Shown: piece after piece, positions 1 to 13,100 of the stretch
Position numbering within the stretch: the first letter of the stretch is position 1
Layout: the number at the start of each line of letters is the position of its first letter
From: Aurifilum marmelostoma
Lineage: Eukaryota > Ascomycota > Sordariomycetes > Diaporthales > Cryphonectriaceae
NCBI GenBank assembly: GCA_027559495.1
Contig: JAMXSV010000018.1
Span: 992,001 to 1,056,000 of the forward strand
DNA: 64,000 bases
Direction of reading: 5' to 3'
Notes under the pieces: model-generated
Database searches by the model: none
What the model saw: the letters and a program-made list of their open reading frames with translations, nothing else
Told to the model about the DNA's origin: nothing
Made by a program: the position numbers and the translations under genes

Positions 1-481
1 TGTGCAATGCTCTTCTACCTCGACCTCCCGTAACATCCCATGCCACACATAAAGACCCCCCATGTCCTTGCAAAAGCGCCACCTCTCATCATGATTGGCC
101 AGCACCAACGAGCATCCCTCACAAAGATGGTCCCATTCCTGCAGCCAGTCCATCCTCAGTCTAGCGCTGTAAGCCGCCTGCAGAAGCGCCCGGCCCAAGG
201 ATGGTTTCAGTTCTCAAGTAAGGTGTGGCTTGGGCTGAAGGAGGCGTCCGTCGGAAACAGAGAACACAGAGGTATAAAGGGACGACCGGAATTCAGGAGA
301 GGTGGACAGTGATGTGTGTGTGTGTGTGTGTAAGCCAGTTGCATATACACGACATCTACTTCCTCAATGTCATTTCTTGCCCTCTCTTTTCTCCATTGAC
401 GATCTGCGTACCTGTTTGTGCAGACAGTCTAGACTCGAGGACATCTAGTGGTCGTTGCCATCACGCCGAGGACAGTACAGC
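1..481. other. Gene-free stretch upstream of the bZIP gene
   Basis: I see no convincing coding region here. It holds a perfect TG microsatellite at about 313-331 and probably the promoter and 5' UTR of the bZIP gene that starts at 482. The overlapping short open frames have no recognisable protein content. Confidence 0.6.
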
Positions 482-1745
482 ATGGTGCATGGGAGCAGAG
501 AAGGACGTGGTGGGCCCATCGCGGCCCTGGCATCAATGCAGTCGCTGCAGTATGCAAAGGGGCCTGAGGATGACTGGACGGGGTTGAAGGACAGGGCAGA
601 GAGGAAGAGGTTGCAGACCCGGCTCAACGTGAGAGCTCACAGTACGTGTCCATCCTTTTGTGGTCATGAACCATGGGGTCCCTCCACGAAATATACACCT
701 CCCCAAGGAGATTGAGAAGAGAAGACTCACCTAGTTATGATCAGGACGGCGCAAGGCTGCCACTCAGCAGCAGCAGCAGCAGCAGCAGCAGCAAGAACAA
801 CAAGAACAACAACACCATAATGTCTGTCAGCCGAATGACCTGCCGGCGGCATACACAACATTTGAGCCTCTCGCCAGTGTTGTCGCAGGTCATCTCTCGA
901 CAACATCAGCACCACCAGCCTCAACACAATGCCATCCTAACCACCTCTCCTCTTCACCCTCCTCCTCCTCCTTCTACCACCCCATCTTCATAGACCCCGT
1001 TCTGCCCCTTCCTCCATCCCAGCCTTACCGGAACCTCCTCTCCTCCTTCTCCTCCCCCCAACACCACCACCCACCCAACCCCTTCCCGCTCTCGCGCGAC
1101 CACCTCATCCCCCTGATCGAGTACAACGTCTACCGCGCCAGCCTCACCAACATCTACATCCTCTCCCTCTTCAGCCTACTCCGCAACCCAGGCTGCGCGT
1201 ACCTCCTCCACCCAGAGCCCCCGCTCTTCCCACGCCAGCATGACGACAACCAGGGGGACAGCGCGGCCGCCGGCGTCGTCAGCACAAGCAGCAGCAGCAA
1301 CAGCAACAACAACAACAACAAGAACGTCCCCGAGTCCCTGCGCCCTACGGAGCTGCAGCGCACCACCCCACACGAGCTCTGGATCGACATCCTCCCCTCG
1401 CCTCGCATGCGCGACAACGCCATCGCTGCCGTGCGCGAGGGCAGGCTTGTCGAGGACGGGATCTGCGCGGATGTGCTGAGGGGTATGTGTGGTGGTGACA
1501 AGAAGATCGGGAAGCGGCTGCAGCCTCTTGTGGAGGAGGTGGGGGAGGAGGAGGAGGAGGAGGAAGAGGTGGATGCTAGGCTTATTGTGTGGACGACGCC
1601 GTGGGCGGCGAGCGGGTGGGAGGTTACGGAGGGGTTTGTACGCAAGTATGGGTTCTTGCTCGAAGGGTGCGAGGACGTTTTGGGGGCGACGAACAGGTAC
1701 CGGGGGGAGAGAGGCGATGATCCTCTTGTGTGGGAGGTGGAATGA
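482..1745 (+). CDS. bZIP transcription factor with C-terminal DUF3425 domain
   Basis: Two exons, 482-641 and 745-1745, give about 386 aa. The intron (642-744) has donor GTACGT and ends in TCAG; joining restores a fungal bZIP basic region (AERKRLQTRLNVRAHRRRK, about residues 36-54) preceded by the usual DDWTGL motif. Neither exon alone encodes the complete basic region. The basic region is followed at once by ten glutamines (nine CAG codons, 765-791). The C-terminal third matches DUF3425: a helical PLIEYNVYRA segment, then a GWEVTEGFVRKYGFLLEGC segment and an ATNRYRGERG end. Proteins of this class are nuclear DNA-binding regulators; the target genes cannot be told. The start is the first in-frame ATG (482); an upstream exon cannot be excluded. 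An asparagine/serine run lies near 1288-1320 and an acidic Glu run near 1544-1568. Confidence 0.85.
765..791 (+). repeat. CAG trinucleotide repeat coding for polyglutamine
   Basis: Nine perfect CAG codons plus one CAA encode ten glutamines directly after the basic region of the bZIP protein, followed by more Q/E-rich sequence up to about 815. Confidence 0.9.
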
Positions 1746-2560
1746 GTGGGAATGCACACAACACGTGGACGGTACGGTTCAAGATCTGCATTTTTGCATA
1801 CTCACCATGATACTTACTGGTAACAATTCAGCCGTTGATTTTCCCATCATCAGCTGGGTTTCGACTGCTGGTGTGTGGCTTGACCTGGTGTAATAATGGA
1901 CAGACCTTCTTTCTGTACCTAAGTAATTAATTAATTACGTGCTCGAGGTTCCCATTCCCTGCCAGCCTCGAGGGATCTGCTTGTGTCACCACAAGAAGGC
2001 TGTATCGGGAACCAGACTTTTTTATCTATTTATTGCTGATGACGACGCCTCACATGCAGACACGTACACGCTGATCCTGGCGCCACGTCCTCCTCCTCCT
2101 CTGATTATTACGACGAAGCAAAAAGAAGAGAGGATGATGCCATAATTAGTCCGAGGCGATGATGACTCTAGATCCTCCTGTCGCCACCGCCAGATTACAT
2201 GATATCCTGTAAAAAAGAATCGAAAGCAGAGGAGAGATGAAACAACAAAACATCTCCATCCTCCATGGACGTGGTGTGGTATGACGACGACTGGCTCTGT
2301 TGCCGTATCTCCGGGCCGTTGCGTGTCCTCCTCCCCACAGGGCCCTTCTAGCGCCGTGGCTCATCCCGATGGCCACCTCATCGTGACTCTCTACCAGGGA
2401 GTGATTTTTTCTCACTATCCACAGAGGAGAGAAGAAGGAGGGGAAGAAATAAGAAAAGGAAACAATTTTGTTTCATCATGAGATGGAGACGCTGCAAGGT
2501 TGTGGTTGTCTCCAAAAGGAGGACGACGAACCAAACAACCCGTCGGATAGGCGAGGGCCA

Positions 2561-2573
2561 GGGGGGGGGGGGG
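2561..2573 (+). repeat. G13 homopolymer
   Basis: Thirteen consecutive G residues in intergenic DNA; the length may be unreliable in the assembly. Confidence 0.9.
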
Positions 2574-5109
2574 TGTGGAATTTTTTCCGTTAGCAGGGAG
2601 GATAGGAGAATTAGTTTGGGAACCTTCTCATCCTTCCCGTCTCGATTGGGAAGTGCTATCACAGCAAGGTGCGAGAGGTGTTTCCCAGTCGAGGGGGTGG
2701 TGACCCGTCTCGGCTGTGGTGTATGGTGCAGCAGCGATAAGAACGTGGGAGTGCATACCACCACATGCGGTAATCACTCCATCTCTCCGGAATGAGCCCA
2801 GGGGTGACATCTGGCTCCTGTTGCGTATGCTTGCCCTGAAACAAATCACACATGCCACGGGTGAGGACTGGGTTGCGGGTACCGATCTGTCTCTAGAGAT
2901 GGTGTCTTTGTTTCACACGTCCATTCCTGGGAAGCTGCTGCTGCTACGGTAGTACTCTTTTCGATTTGTTTTGTTATAAAGTATTTTTTTTCTCTCTCTC
3001 TCCTACTACATCGATCTGGATGATGACCCACCCGACGACCACGGAAACATTGGGTCAAGAAGGAGGAGTACACGTGGTTTGCAGCGCAATCTCCAGCGAA
3101 AGATAACACGAAGGGCGTCTTATCAGCTCCAATCTCGCACCTCAGGCCTCAGGGAAGAGGTGTCGACATCTTGGGGGGCTACCAGAGCCGATATTCTTAC
3201 GTGCATGCCTAGGTCGTCTGTCCGCGCCTGTGGGCAGACATGGGAAGGCAGACGCTGAGAGGCTTCGTACTACTACACAAGGCTACTCAGGTAGTGGCCA
3301 GCTAATACAACGTAGTACACCAGTAATCAGGCCATGGTGGTAATTCCGAAGCAGGGAAACCAAGAAGAGACTTGGCTTCCAAAAACTCTACACGAAGTAC
3401 TTGGAAGACGGGCCGCGGAACCACCGGCACAGAGCTGCTAAGTTTAGGCTGGCCCCCCCCCCCACGTGGGCTCCATATTTCTTGTTACTACTTGTAGGGT
3501 AGCTACAACGTTGTACTGCGTATTTGTTGCGGTAAGAGAGAATGTTGTGCTGCAGATAATTAGCGTTTATCACGTAAATATGGTGAATGCATGTACTGTA
3601 CTTACTTGTAGTACCATACAATCGTGTCTTTTTTTCTGTACAGCAAGTCAGTACTACCGTGTAATCAAGCACCTTGTCATTTCCTCTTCTGCCCCCGCCC
3701 CCCCCCTCTTCTTCTCTTCCCTTCCCCTCTTGGCTTAGATCTTGGCTGCTCACAGCGATGATCCCCCCAACGGCTCAATGCCGCTGCTCCTCGTGAAGTC
3801 CCTCTCAGGTCCCATCGTAAACCGCACCTTTTGAACCGCGCCGGTTCCACACCCACACCACTGGGAAGTCAGGCCAGCTTACTATGCCATGTACTTACTC
3901 AGTAGCCAAGGGCCGCCTCCCGCGTCTTGCCAGCTGGCCTTCAGCACGTGGTAATTATCGACGAGGAGGGAAGATCTCGTACCTTGGGTACAAGCGTGGA
4001 ACCATCTAGTCATTTCCCATTGTCTCGGGCCTATCGAAGTCCATTTTTAAATTAATACTGAGACACGGCTGAACAAAGGCCGCACATGGGCGCCATAAAT
4101 AACACCCAGCTTTTTAAAAATCACTGCCTCTTCCCTGCATGGCAGATTTTAGACCCCGAGGAGAACAAGAGTCAGGACCCAAATCTCGAACACGACGGTG
4201 ACAGCATGAACAGCACACTGGGAAGCTTCAGCCACACAGGGACCCTTGGGCGAATAGGAACAGGAAGGAAATAGCAGTTTCCAATCCACAATCGGCAATG
4301 CCGCCATTTCCGCCCATACATGGGCAAAACCTGAGGGGTACCCAGCATGTTTGTTGTCCGATGCAGGGTTTCAAAAAGTTTATCGTATGGGATCCCGACC
4401 GAATAACCCGACCCGAAGGAGGAAAAAAAGTACTTATACTATGGTGAGAAAATGCAGTGAGACAGGGAGGAGCAGGACGAAGAGAAAAGAAAGCTTGGCC
4501 CGTCTCAACATCCCGGCCGGCGATCTCTGAAGCTTGATTCTGTGGGCCTGAAGGGGTTGGGGGGAGCCAGAATGAGAAGAGGGAGGGAGGGAGGGAGGGA
4601 GGGAGAGATCCACCGCCTCGGTTTGTGCCCACTGCTGACTGTGACGAACAGTCCGTGTGTGTCTTGCGCAATACTTGACTTGCCGCGCAGCATGTGTACT
4701 TTAATATGGATATCTTGATATCTCGGCTGTCTGATAGGCCAGTCTGTCTCTTGTCTTTCTCATCCTCGGACTCCACTCTTGAACACGTTCATTGTGCTCC
4801 TCAGCATGTTTTTTTCTTCTTCTTCTTCTTCTTCTTCTTCTCCTCCTCTCTCTTTATAACCGCGTTACCAGAGTCCGATTCCATCATCGGAGATGGGGCT
4901 GACGACGATGCACACGACGGTGGGGGCTGAATTGTTTTCTTTTTTCCTTTTTTTTCCTCTCTTCTTCTTCCCACCCCCTTTTTCTTACATCTCTCCTCAT
5001 CCTTTTTCTTTTCAGCCCTCGCGTATCGCCCATGATCTCAGAACAATATTGGACCTCCAGGGCTCTGCTAGCCACAAGCCATCCCGTCCGCAATACGTGC
5101 GGCTATCCT

Positions 5110-5124
5110 CCCCCCCCCCCCCCC
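5110..5124 (+). repeat. C15 homopolymer
   Basis: Fifteen consecutive C residues in the intergenic stretch upstream of the glucan synthase gene. Confidence 0.9.
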
Positions 5125-6597
5125 GGTCCCAACTACTTGCTGATTATCGTGGTCCCCGTATTTTCCGACCTCCCACTCGCAAAATTACCGGATCGACAAA
5201 GGACCCTCCCTCTTTGGTCCCTGGTTCTTGTTCCCTTTTTTGTTTATCAGCAGCATTCTGGGCCAATACGACCTCCTGAATAAGGTTGAGGCTCTTGGCT
5301 CTTGGCAGCCACTCCTGCGTCAGGGCTATCCCGGAAGGAAAAAGGGTCCTTGAGGCGTTTTGTCCGTCTTCACGATGCTGACGGTCCGCAATTATAGCGG
5401 CTCCGCTTTTGAGGACCCATATCTTTTTTTTTTTCCTTCTTCTTTTTTTTTTCTCTCTTCCCTCACGTCTCGTCTCCCATATTCCGAGATCCCATACTAC
5501 TATTATTATTGGATTTGTGTGCTAGAGGCCGAGACGGTAAAAATAGTGCCAACGCTTTGAATGCTTAAACAGCGTGCCGTCATTTCTCGGCTGGATCCCG
5601 ACGCCGGCAAACAACGCCCACTATTTAGTACTTGTTTTTTTTCTTCTTCTCCTTGACAAATTGACCTGACAAGCCTCGTCGCCGCCACAATTGCCGCCAC
5701 TGTCGATAGAGTATTAGAGTTTGAACGATGTGTTCGCCGGGAGGCGGAGCTGGAAAACGGTCCCGACAATAATTACACAAATACAAAAACCACCACACCA
5801 ATACGTTTACGGCCAAGGCTGAGGCCAAGGCTGTGATGACGATGGCCGCAATATTAACAACAAAAGTAAGTAGGTCTAAGATGATAAGGCTAGATGTAAC
5901 CAGCAGGCGGGTTACTCAGACCCCGACGAGACGGTGTGCAGGCTAGCAGCAACTCAAAAAAAGACAGAAACCTTGCTTGACTCTCGACCTCTCCTTGGTC
6001 GCCTTGCGCCTCTAGCTTGGCTCACAGAGGTGGTGTGGTGTGGTTCGCGATGGGGACTGCTTCGGGCGGCCTTGCTTGCCAGATGTTGGTAACCTGTTGC
6101 CTAAGCAAAGGGCCTAAGAGGTGATTATGAGGAGACTAGTCATGTGTGTGCTCTAGAGCACTATGCGACCGTGACTCCTGACAAGCGACTGTGACATCAG
6201 AATACGGGAATCCGCAAAGGGCTGCTCCATGCATCACAGCCCTACTGTGTGACCTGGTGTCCACATCGCGACGAGGGTATACTACCCGTTCCTATTCCAC
6301 ACCACTCCGCCTCCCCCCCCAACCCCTTCTTCGAGCCGCTTCTTCGCTTCGACGGGTCCACAGCGCCGGTCCCACAGCTCTGGGAGAGGACCCACGGTGT
6401 CCCGGCGTCTAGGATACGTGCTTTCTACTCGCTACGGTGGGCAGGTCCCTCGTGGTCCATGTGTGTCTGGGATGGAGAGAGTCTGCGTGCTATAGGCTGG
6501 TCGGGTGTGCTGGTGGTCTGTCTCTCAGATGTACATGGGGAGGGCCAGCCGCCGTGAGCGAGGCGTCTATGTACATGGGTGATACTCTCACCCACAG

Positions 6598-6599
<2 letters not shown>

Positions 6600-6637
<38 letters not shown>

Positions 6638-6658
6638 CTCTCTCTCTGTGTGTGTGTG
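6600..6658 (+). repeat. CT/TG compound microsatellite
   Basis: About 16 CT dinucleotides, a short interruption, more CT, then a TG run. It lies about 520 bp upstream of the glucan synthase start and may fall in its promoter or 5' UTR. Confidence 0.85.
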
Positions 6659-7176
6659 TAACCTGGTCGGCGAGCTGACCTCGTATCTCTCCCTCCTGCG
6701 GTGGGTCGATGTTCTTTCTCGTCCTCGAGAGGGTTATCCCTTCTTGGATCCATCCATGCAACCTTGGGGTCTGGATGTTCCTATTTCCCTATCGACGATG
6801 GGGTGAGACGACAAAACCTGGATTACTTTCCGCCCCTCCCCCTCCTTCTTCTCCTGCTCGTCATGCATCCGCCCCGTCTGGTAGGCTTGAGCTATTCTTC
6901 TTGTCTCTCTCTCTCTCTCTGTGTGTGTTTGAGAGTTGTCGTTCACCCGCAGAACTGCCACTCGCTCGTTCATGTCTCACTGACGTTCTCTCCAGCTTTT
7001 CCCCAGACACTCGCTTTTACCCAGACAGACACTTTAAACTCCTACCTCTAATATTTTGTGTTTTGTGTCTTCTTGTTGTTGTGTTACTTGTCACCCCCCC
7101 CCAAGAATAGGAAACTCTGTGGTTATATAATAATACCTAATGAGGTGATCGACAAGCCTCAAGAGGGACCAGCAAG

Positions 7177-10100
7177 ATGTTCGTCCCCCAGAGGTTCACC
7201 CTCCTCCTCTTCCCTCTGGTCCTCCTCGGCAGCCTCTCCCTGCCATGCCGGGCCCTGAGGTACTACCCAGAGTTTGTCGACTACAACCTGAACCAGAACG
7301 AAAACACCACCAACCCGCTCGAGTACTCTGGGAGATGGGAGGACCACACGTTCCAGCCCTCCCCAGACAACTGGCGGTTCCCCTTCTACACCTTGTTCCT
7401 GGACCGCTTCGTCAACGGCGACCCGACCAACGACAATGCCAACGGCACCGTCTTTGAGCAGGAGGTCATGGGCACGCAGCTGCGGTTCGGCGGCGACATC
7501 CAGGGCCTGGCAGACAGCCTGGATTATATCCAGGGGTTTGGCATCAAGGGCCTGTATGTTGCTGGGTCGCCGTTCATCAACCAGCCGTGGGGCTCGGACG
7601 CGTACTCGCCGCTGGACCACACGCTCCTTGATATGCACTTTGGAAACATCAGTGCGTGGCGGGCTGCTATCCAGGAGATTCACAACCGTGGCATGTAAGT
7701 GGTTACATCCTTATAGCCAAGTTTAAGCTCTCTCATATCCCATGCAGCTAACCGATTCATGATCCCTTCATCCAGGTATATCATTCTTGACAACACAGTG
7801 GCCACCATGGGCGATCTGATCGGGTTCGAGGGCTACCTCAACGAGTCCGCACCCTACGTGCCCGAGCACGAGCACGAGGCCCTGTGGAAGGCGTCCAACG
7901 GCCGGCGCTACCACGACTTCGACTTCGGCACCACCTTCAACTCCACCTGCGTCAACTTCCCCCGCCTGTTCTGGGACAACGGCTCCGACGTGCAGGACTC
8001 GGTGTACGACACCTTTGGGGGCTGCTACGACGGCGACTTTGACCAGTTTGGCGACACCGAGGCCTTTGGCGTCTACGCCGACTACCGCCGGCAGCTGACC
8101 AAGTTCGCCTCGGTGCAGGACCGGCTGCGCGAGTGGGTGCCCGACGTGCGCGAGCGGCTGGAGAGGTTCTCCTGTCTCACCATCCAGATGCTGGATATCG
8201 ACGGGTTCCGCTATGACAAGGCGACGCAGGTCACCGTGGACGCCGAGGGCCAGTTCTCGTCCAAGATGCGCGAGTGTGCGCGGGAGGTGAACAAGACGAA
8301 CTTTTTCATCCCCGGCGAGATCACTGGTGGTAATACCTTTGGAGCTATCTATGTCGGTAAGAAGGAATTGTGTTCCCGTTGCACTCACTTTTGGTGTCTT
8401 TGTTTTCATTACTGATCTTGTTCTCTCTCTACAATAAAACAGGCCGTGGTCGTCAGCCGGAGCAGTACCTCGACAGCATCGAGACAGCAGCCAACCTGAC
8501 CAACGTCTCCGCCTCGAGCATGGACATCTTTATCCGCGACGAGGGACAGACTGCCCTGGACGGCGCGGCGTTCCACTACTCCATCTACCGCAACCTGCTG
8601 CGGTTCCTGGGCATGGACGGTGACATGACGGCAGCCTATGATCTCGACATTGACTTTGTCGAGTCCTGGAACACCATCATGCTCACGAACGACATGCTGA
8701 ATGCCGAGACGGGCCAGTTTGACCCTCGACACATGTTTGGCGCGTCTAACCAGGATGTGTTTCGGTGGCCTTCGATCACGTATGGAATAGAACGGAATCT
8801 TCTTGCTCTGGTGAGTAAATCGACACAAGGATTATATATAATATTTACCTCACATCATCATTTGAACCTGACTTTCTAACCATATGACATGGAATATTCA
8901 GTTCATCACCACCCTCCACATGCCCGGAATCCCCCTCCTCCTCTGGGGAGAAGAGCAGGCCTTCTACGTCCTCGACAACACGGCAGCCAACTACATGTTT
9001 GGCCGGCAGCCCATCGCCTCGGGTCCAGCCTGGCAGGCCCACGGATGCTACTCCCTTCTCCCTGCCACCTTATACTTCGACATGCCTCTCAACGCCTCCC
9101 TCTACGGCTGCCAGGACGACGCCGTCTCGTACGACCACCGTGACCCCAGCCACCCGATCCGCAACGTCATCAAGCACATGTACCGCATGCGCGAGGTCTT
9201 CCCCGTGCTGCAGGACGGCTTCTACCTGCGCGAGCTGTCCAAGTCCACCGAGGAGATCTACCTCCCCGGCTCCTCGGGCGTGGGCACCGAGACCGGCCTG
9301 TGGTCGACCATGCGCAACCAGTTCCTGGGCATCCAGGACCTCGGGGACGATGCCACCCCCATCTGGCTCGTGTACCACAACCGCAACGAGTCGCACACGT
9401 ACTCCTTCAACTGCAGCGACAACGACACGGCCCTCATCAGCCCCTACGACGCCGGCACGACGGTCAAGAACCTGTTCTTCCCCCACGACGAGCTCAACCT
9501 GACGGCGTCCGGCGAGAAGCTCGGCATCAACGGGTCCACAGAGTACAACGGCTGCTACGACAGCCTCGCCCTGGAGAGGTTTGAGTTCCGCGCCTATGTG
9601 CCCGTCGACGACTGGGTGCCCCCGCCGCCCATGATCACCAGGTTCGAGCCCGGCCACGACACGAGGGTGTACACGGCAGACGAGAGCACGACCGTCGCCG
9701 TCAGCCTGCACTTCAACACGGACATGGACTGCGACGCCCTGACCCAGGCCGTCAACTTCACCTCCATCACGCAGTCGGGCCTCACCCCGTCCATCGACAA
9801 CGCCACCGTCTCGTGCGGCGCCGTGACGGACACGCAGCCAGGCTACACGGGCGTCATCGCCTCGGCGTGGGCCTGGTCCGCCAACATCACCAACCTCGCG
9901 CCCGGAATCCACCAGATGGCCGTGCACAACGCGACCACCTCGGACCAGGGCTCCTCCACCGGCGCCGTCGACCGCTTCCTCCTGCGCGTGGGCGACACCA
10001 CGAACCCCCTCGTGTTCCCCGTCACCGCCAACTACTCCAGCACGCTCCTCAACCGCACCACAGACGGCAGCAACAACCTGACCCTGACCCACAGCGCCCC

Positions 10101-13100
10101 CGGCGCCAGCTGGTTCCGCTACACGACCAACTGGGGCTCCACGTACAGCGACTGGATGCGCTACGAGGACCAGACGACCATCAGCGAGCTCGAGTGGAGC
10201 GGCACGTCGGACCAGGCCTGGACCGGCACCCACGTCACCGTGCAGTACTGGAGCCAGCTCCTGGGCAGCAGCAGCTACGTGGTGGAGGCGGACCTCGGCT
10301 ACGACGGCAACCAGAGGCGGTTCCCGCACCTGTGGGCGTCGGGCCCGTTCAACCAGTACGGCTACGACGCCGGGCTCGACAGCCAGGTGGAGCACACGGC
10401 CGAGTCGCTGTGGGAGTGGCACTACATGGACGAGTGGCCCGCCTACTTCCAGGTCAGCGTGTGGGGGATGAACCCGGACAGCCAGCCCGACCAGAGCTTC
10501 ATCTACGGCGACGTCGACGACGACGGCGTGCTGGACCGCATGCCGCCCTCGTCCCTGACCGAGACGGATATCAACATCACCGCGTACCCGCCCAAGCCGC
10601 ACCTGGCGTACCGCCTCGTCATCCAGGACTCGACCATGAAGTACGGCATCGTGCCCGTGGGCAACATGTGGCTGCAGCTGGTGCTGTACGTGCTGCTGTG
10701 GGTCGTGCCCGTCATCTCGGCGCTGGTGGTGGTGCACGCCTTCAGGCAGTCGTTTTACAAGATCAAGTTCAACGAGGTTGGCGTGGGCCAGGGCTCCACC
10801 GTCGCACTGCTCGCGCAAAAGGCCAAGACCGCCCTCCACCTGGGCGGCGACAAGTACCACAGCCTCTCCTCTGCCGCCTCCAAGACCCTCGTCGTGCCCG
10901 GCGCTGCTGGTGGTGTCGCAGCAGCGACAGCAGCGGCAGTAGCAGCAGGAGGAGGAGGAGGAGGAGGAGGAGTAGGTGGGCCCCGGCGCAGGAAAGTGCT
11001 CATCGCCACCATGGAGTACAACATTGACGACTGGAACATCAAGATCAAGATCGGCGGGCTGGGCGTGATGGCGCAGCTTATGGGCACGGCGCTGCGGCAC
11101 CAGGACCTGGTGTGGGTTGTGCCGTGTGCGGGCGGGATCGAGTATCCTGTCGACGTGCGTGCCGAGCCCATGTTTGTGAAGATCATGGGCCAGTTCTACG
11201 AGGTGCAGGTGCAGTATCACAAGCTGGACAATATCACCTTTGTGCTGCTGGACGCGCCTGTGTTTAGGAAGCAGACAAAGGCAGAGCCTTATCCGCCTCG
11301 TATGGATGATATGGAAAGTGCTGTGTATTACTCTGCGTGGTAAGTATCTCCCATGAAGCATGTGATGGGTAATGGACTTGTATTTGCTGACGATTTTTCG
11401 AACAGGAACCAGTGTATTGCCGAGACGTTGAGGCGTTTCCCCGTCGACTTGTATCACATCAACGACTACCACGGCGCCTGTGCTCCTCTGTATCTTCTAC
11501 CCAAGACCATTCCCGCCGCCTTGTCTCTTCATAATGCAGAGTTCCAGGGCATGTGGCCCATGAGGACGCCTGAAGAGTGCAAGGAGGTGTGCGAGGTGTT
11601 TAACCTCCCCGAGCAGGTCGTCAGGGACTATATCCAGTTTGGATCTGGTAAGCTTTCTTGAATCTTGATTTGAAGTCATACTATGTCTTCTTAAAGAACT
11701 TCTCTAATCATTCATTTCTAGTCTTCAATCTGCTTCACGCAGGTGCGAGCTATCTGCGCATCCACCAGCAGGGCTTCGGAGCCGTCGGCGTCTCCAAGAA
11801 ATACGGTGACCGGTCCTTTGCGCGGTATCCCATCTTCTGGGGTCTCTCCAAGGTCGGACAGCTTCCCAATCCCGACCCAACTGTAAGTCCCAAGAATCAC
11901 TATCCATCTACTCAAGACGTTATATTAACAACAATATCTCCCAAGGACACTGGCGAGTGGAGTGCCGACGCCCTGGCCGTCGAGAAGCCCACCATCGACC
12001 AGGACTTCGAGGCCGGCCGGATCGAGCTCAAGCGCCAGGCCCAGGAGTGGGCCGGCCTGGAGCAGAACCCCAAGGCCGAGCTGTTTGTGTTTGTTGGCCG
12101 GTGGAGTCTGCAGAAGGGCGTCGACCTGATTGCGGACATCTTCCCCTGGGTGCTGGAGCAGTATCCCCAGACCCAAGTGATTGTGAGTTTCCTTGATTGC
12201 AGTCACCTCTTTTTGTTCTTCCGAAATCACATATGGGCTGACTGACTGACTTGTGTGTGAATAGTGTATCGGCCCTGTGATTGATCTCTACGGTCGTTTT
12301 GCAGCCCTGAAACTGGCCAAGCTGATGGAGAAGTATCCCGGCCGCGTCTTCAGCAAGCCCGAGTTCACCGCCCTCCCTCCTTACATCTTCAGCGGTGCCG
12401 AGTTTGCCCTGATCCCCTCTCGTGACGAGCCCTTTGGCCTGGTGGCTGTTGAGTTTGGCCGCAAGGGTGCTCTGGGTGTTGGTGCGCGCGTGGGCGGTCT
12501 TGGTCAGATGCCGGGCTGGTGGTATACCGTGGAGAGCACAAAGGTATGTTTCGTCCTCACTTGCATATTTATATCCGAAAGACACTCCAGGTTACGTACT
12601 TTTATAAAGACAGCAGCTGACAATCACCTCCAGGCATCTCATCTCCTCCAGCAGTTCAGGAACGCCATCGTGGCCGCCCTCAAGACCGACACCGAGACAA
12701 GGGCAAAGATGCGCGCCTACTCGGCCAAGCAGAGGTTCCCCGTGGCCCAGTGGCTCGACAAGCTCGAGCACCTGCAGAACTCGGTCATCAAGTACCACGA
12801 CAAGACGGCGCAAAAGGCAGCCAGGAAGAAGGGCGCCGGGCTCATGGCCAGCACCAAGAACCTGCTCAGCCCCAGCCCGAGCAAGGAGAACCTCGGCAGC
12901 CCCGCTGCTGCGGAGATCGAGCTGCGCGACCAGAGGCCCGCGTGGATGCAGTCCGTCACTGACCTGGGCGACGCGTCCACCATCAACGACGCTTCTCGCT
13001 TCAGCACCGTGCTCAGCACGCCTGCAGGCTCGAGGCCCGGCACACCTGGTATCGATATGATCATATCCCCCGATGCCTCGAGGTCGTCATCTCCTTATGT

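Larger units (their letters stand above)
1746..7176. other. 5.4 kb gene-free stretch before the alpha-glucan synthase gene
   Basis: I found no open frame with recognisable protein content on either strand. The stretch holds many low-complexity tracts: G13 at 2561-2573, a C run near 3452-3461, C15 at 5110-5124, a GGGA repeat near 4579-4605, a TTC repeat near 4815-4842, a CT/TG microsatellite at 6600-6658 and long pyrimidine runs. The right end must hold the promoter and 5' UTR of the glucan synthase gene. The bZIP terminator lies somewhere near 1750-2000. Confidence 0.6.

Noticed and set aside
1154..1759. Minus-strand frames of about 200 codons over the bZIP gene
   Set aside because: Opposite the DUF3425-coding exon; they contain only low-complexity Ser or Val runs.
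9070..11472. 800-codon open frame on the minus strand inside the glucan synthase gene
   Set aside because: It is the antisense shadow of a GC-rich coding exon. The sense frame carries conserved domains, while the antisense product is rich in His, Val, Arg and Gly without any motif.
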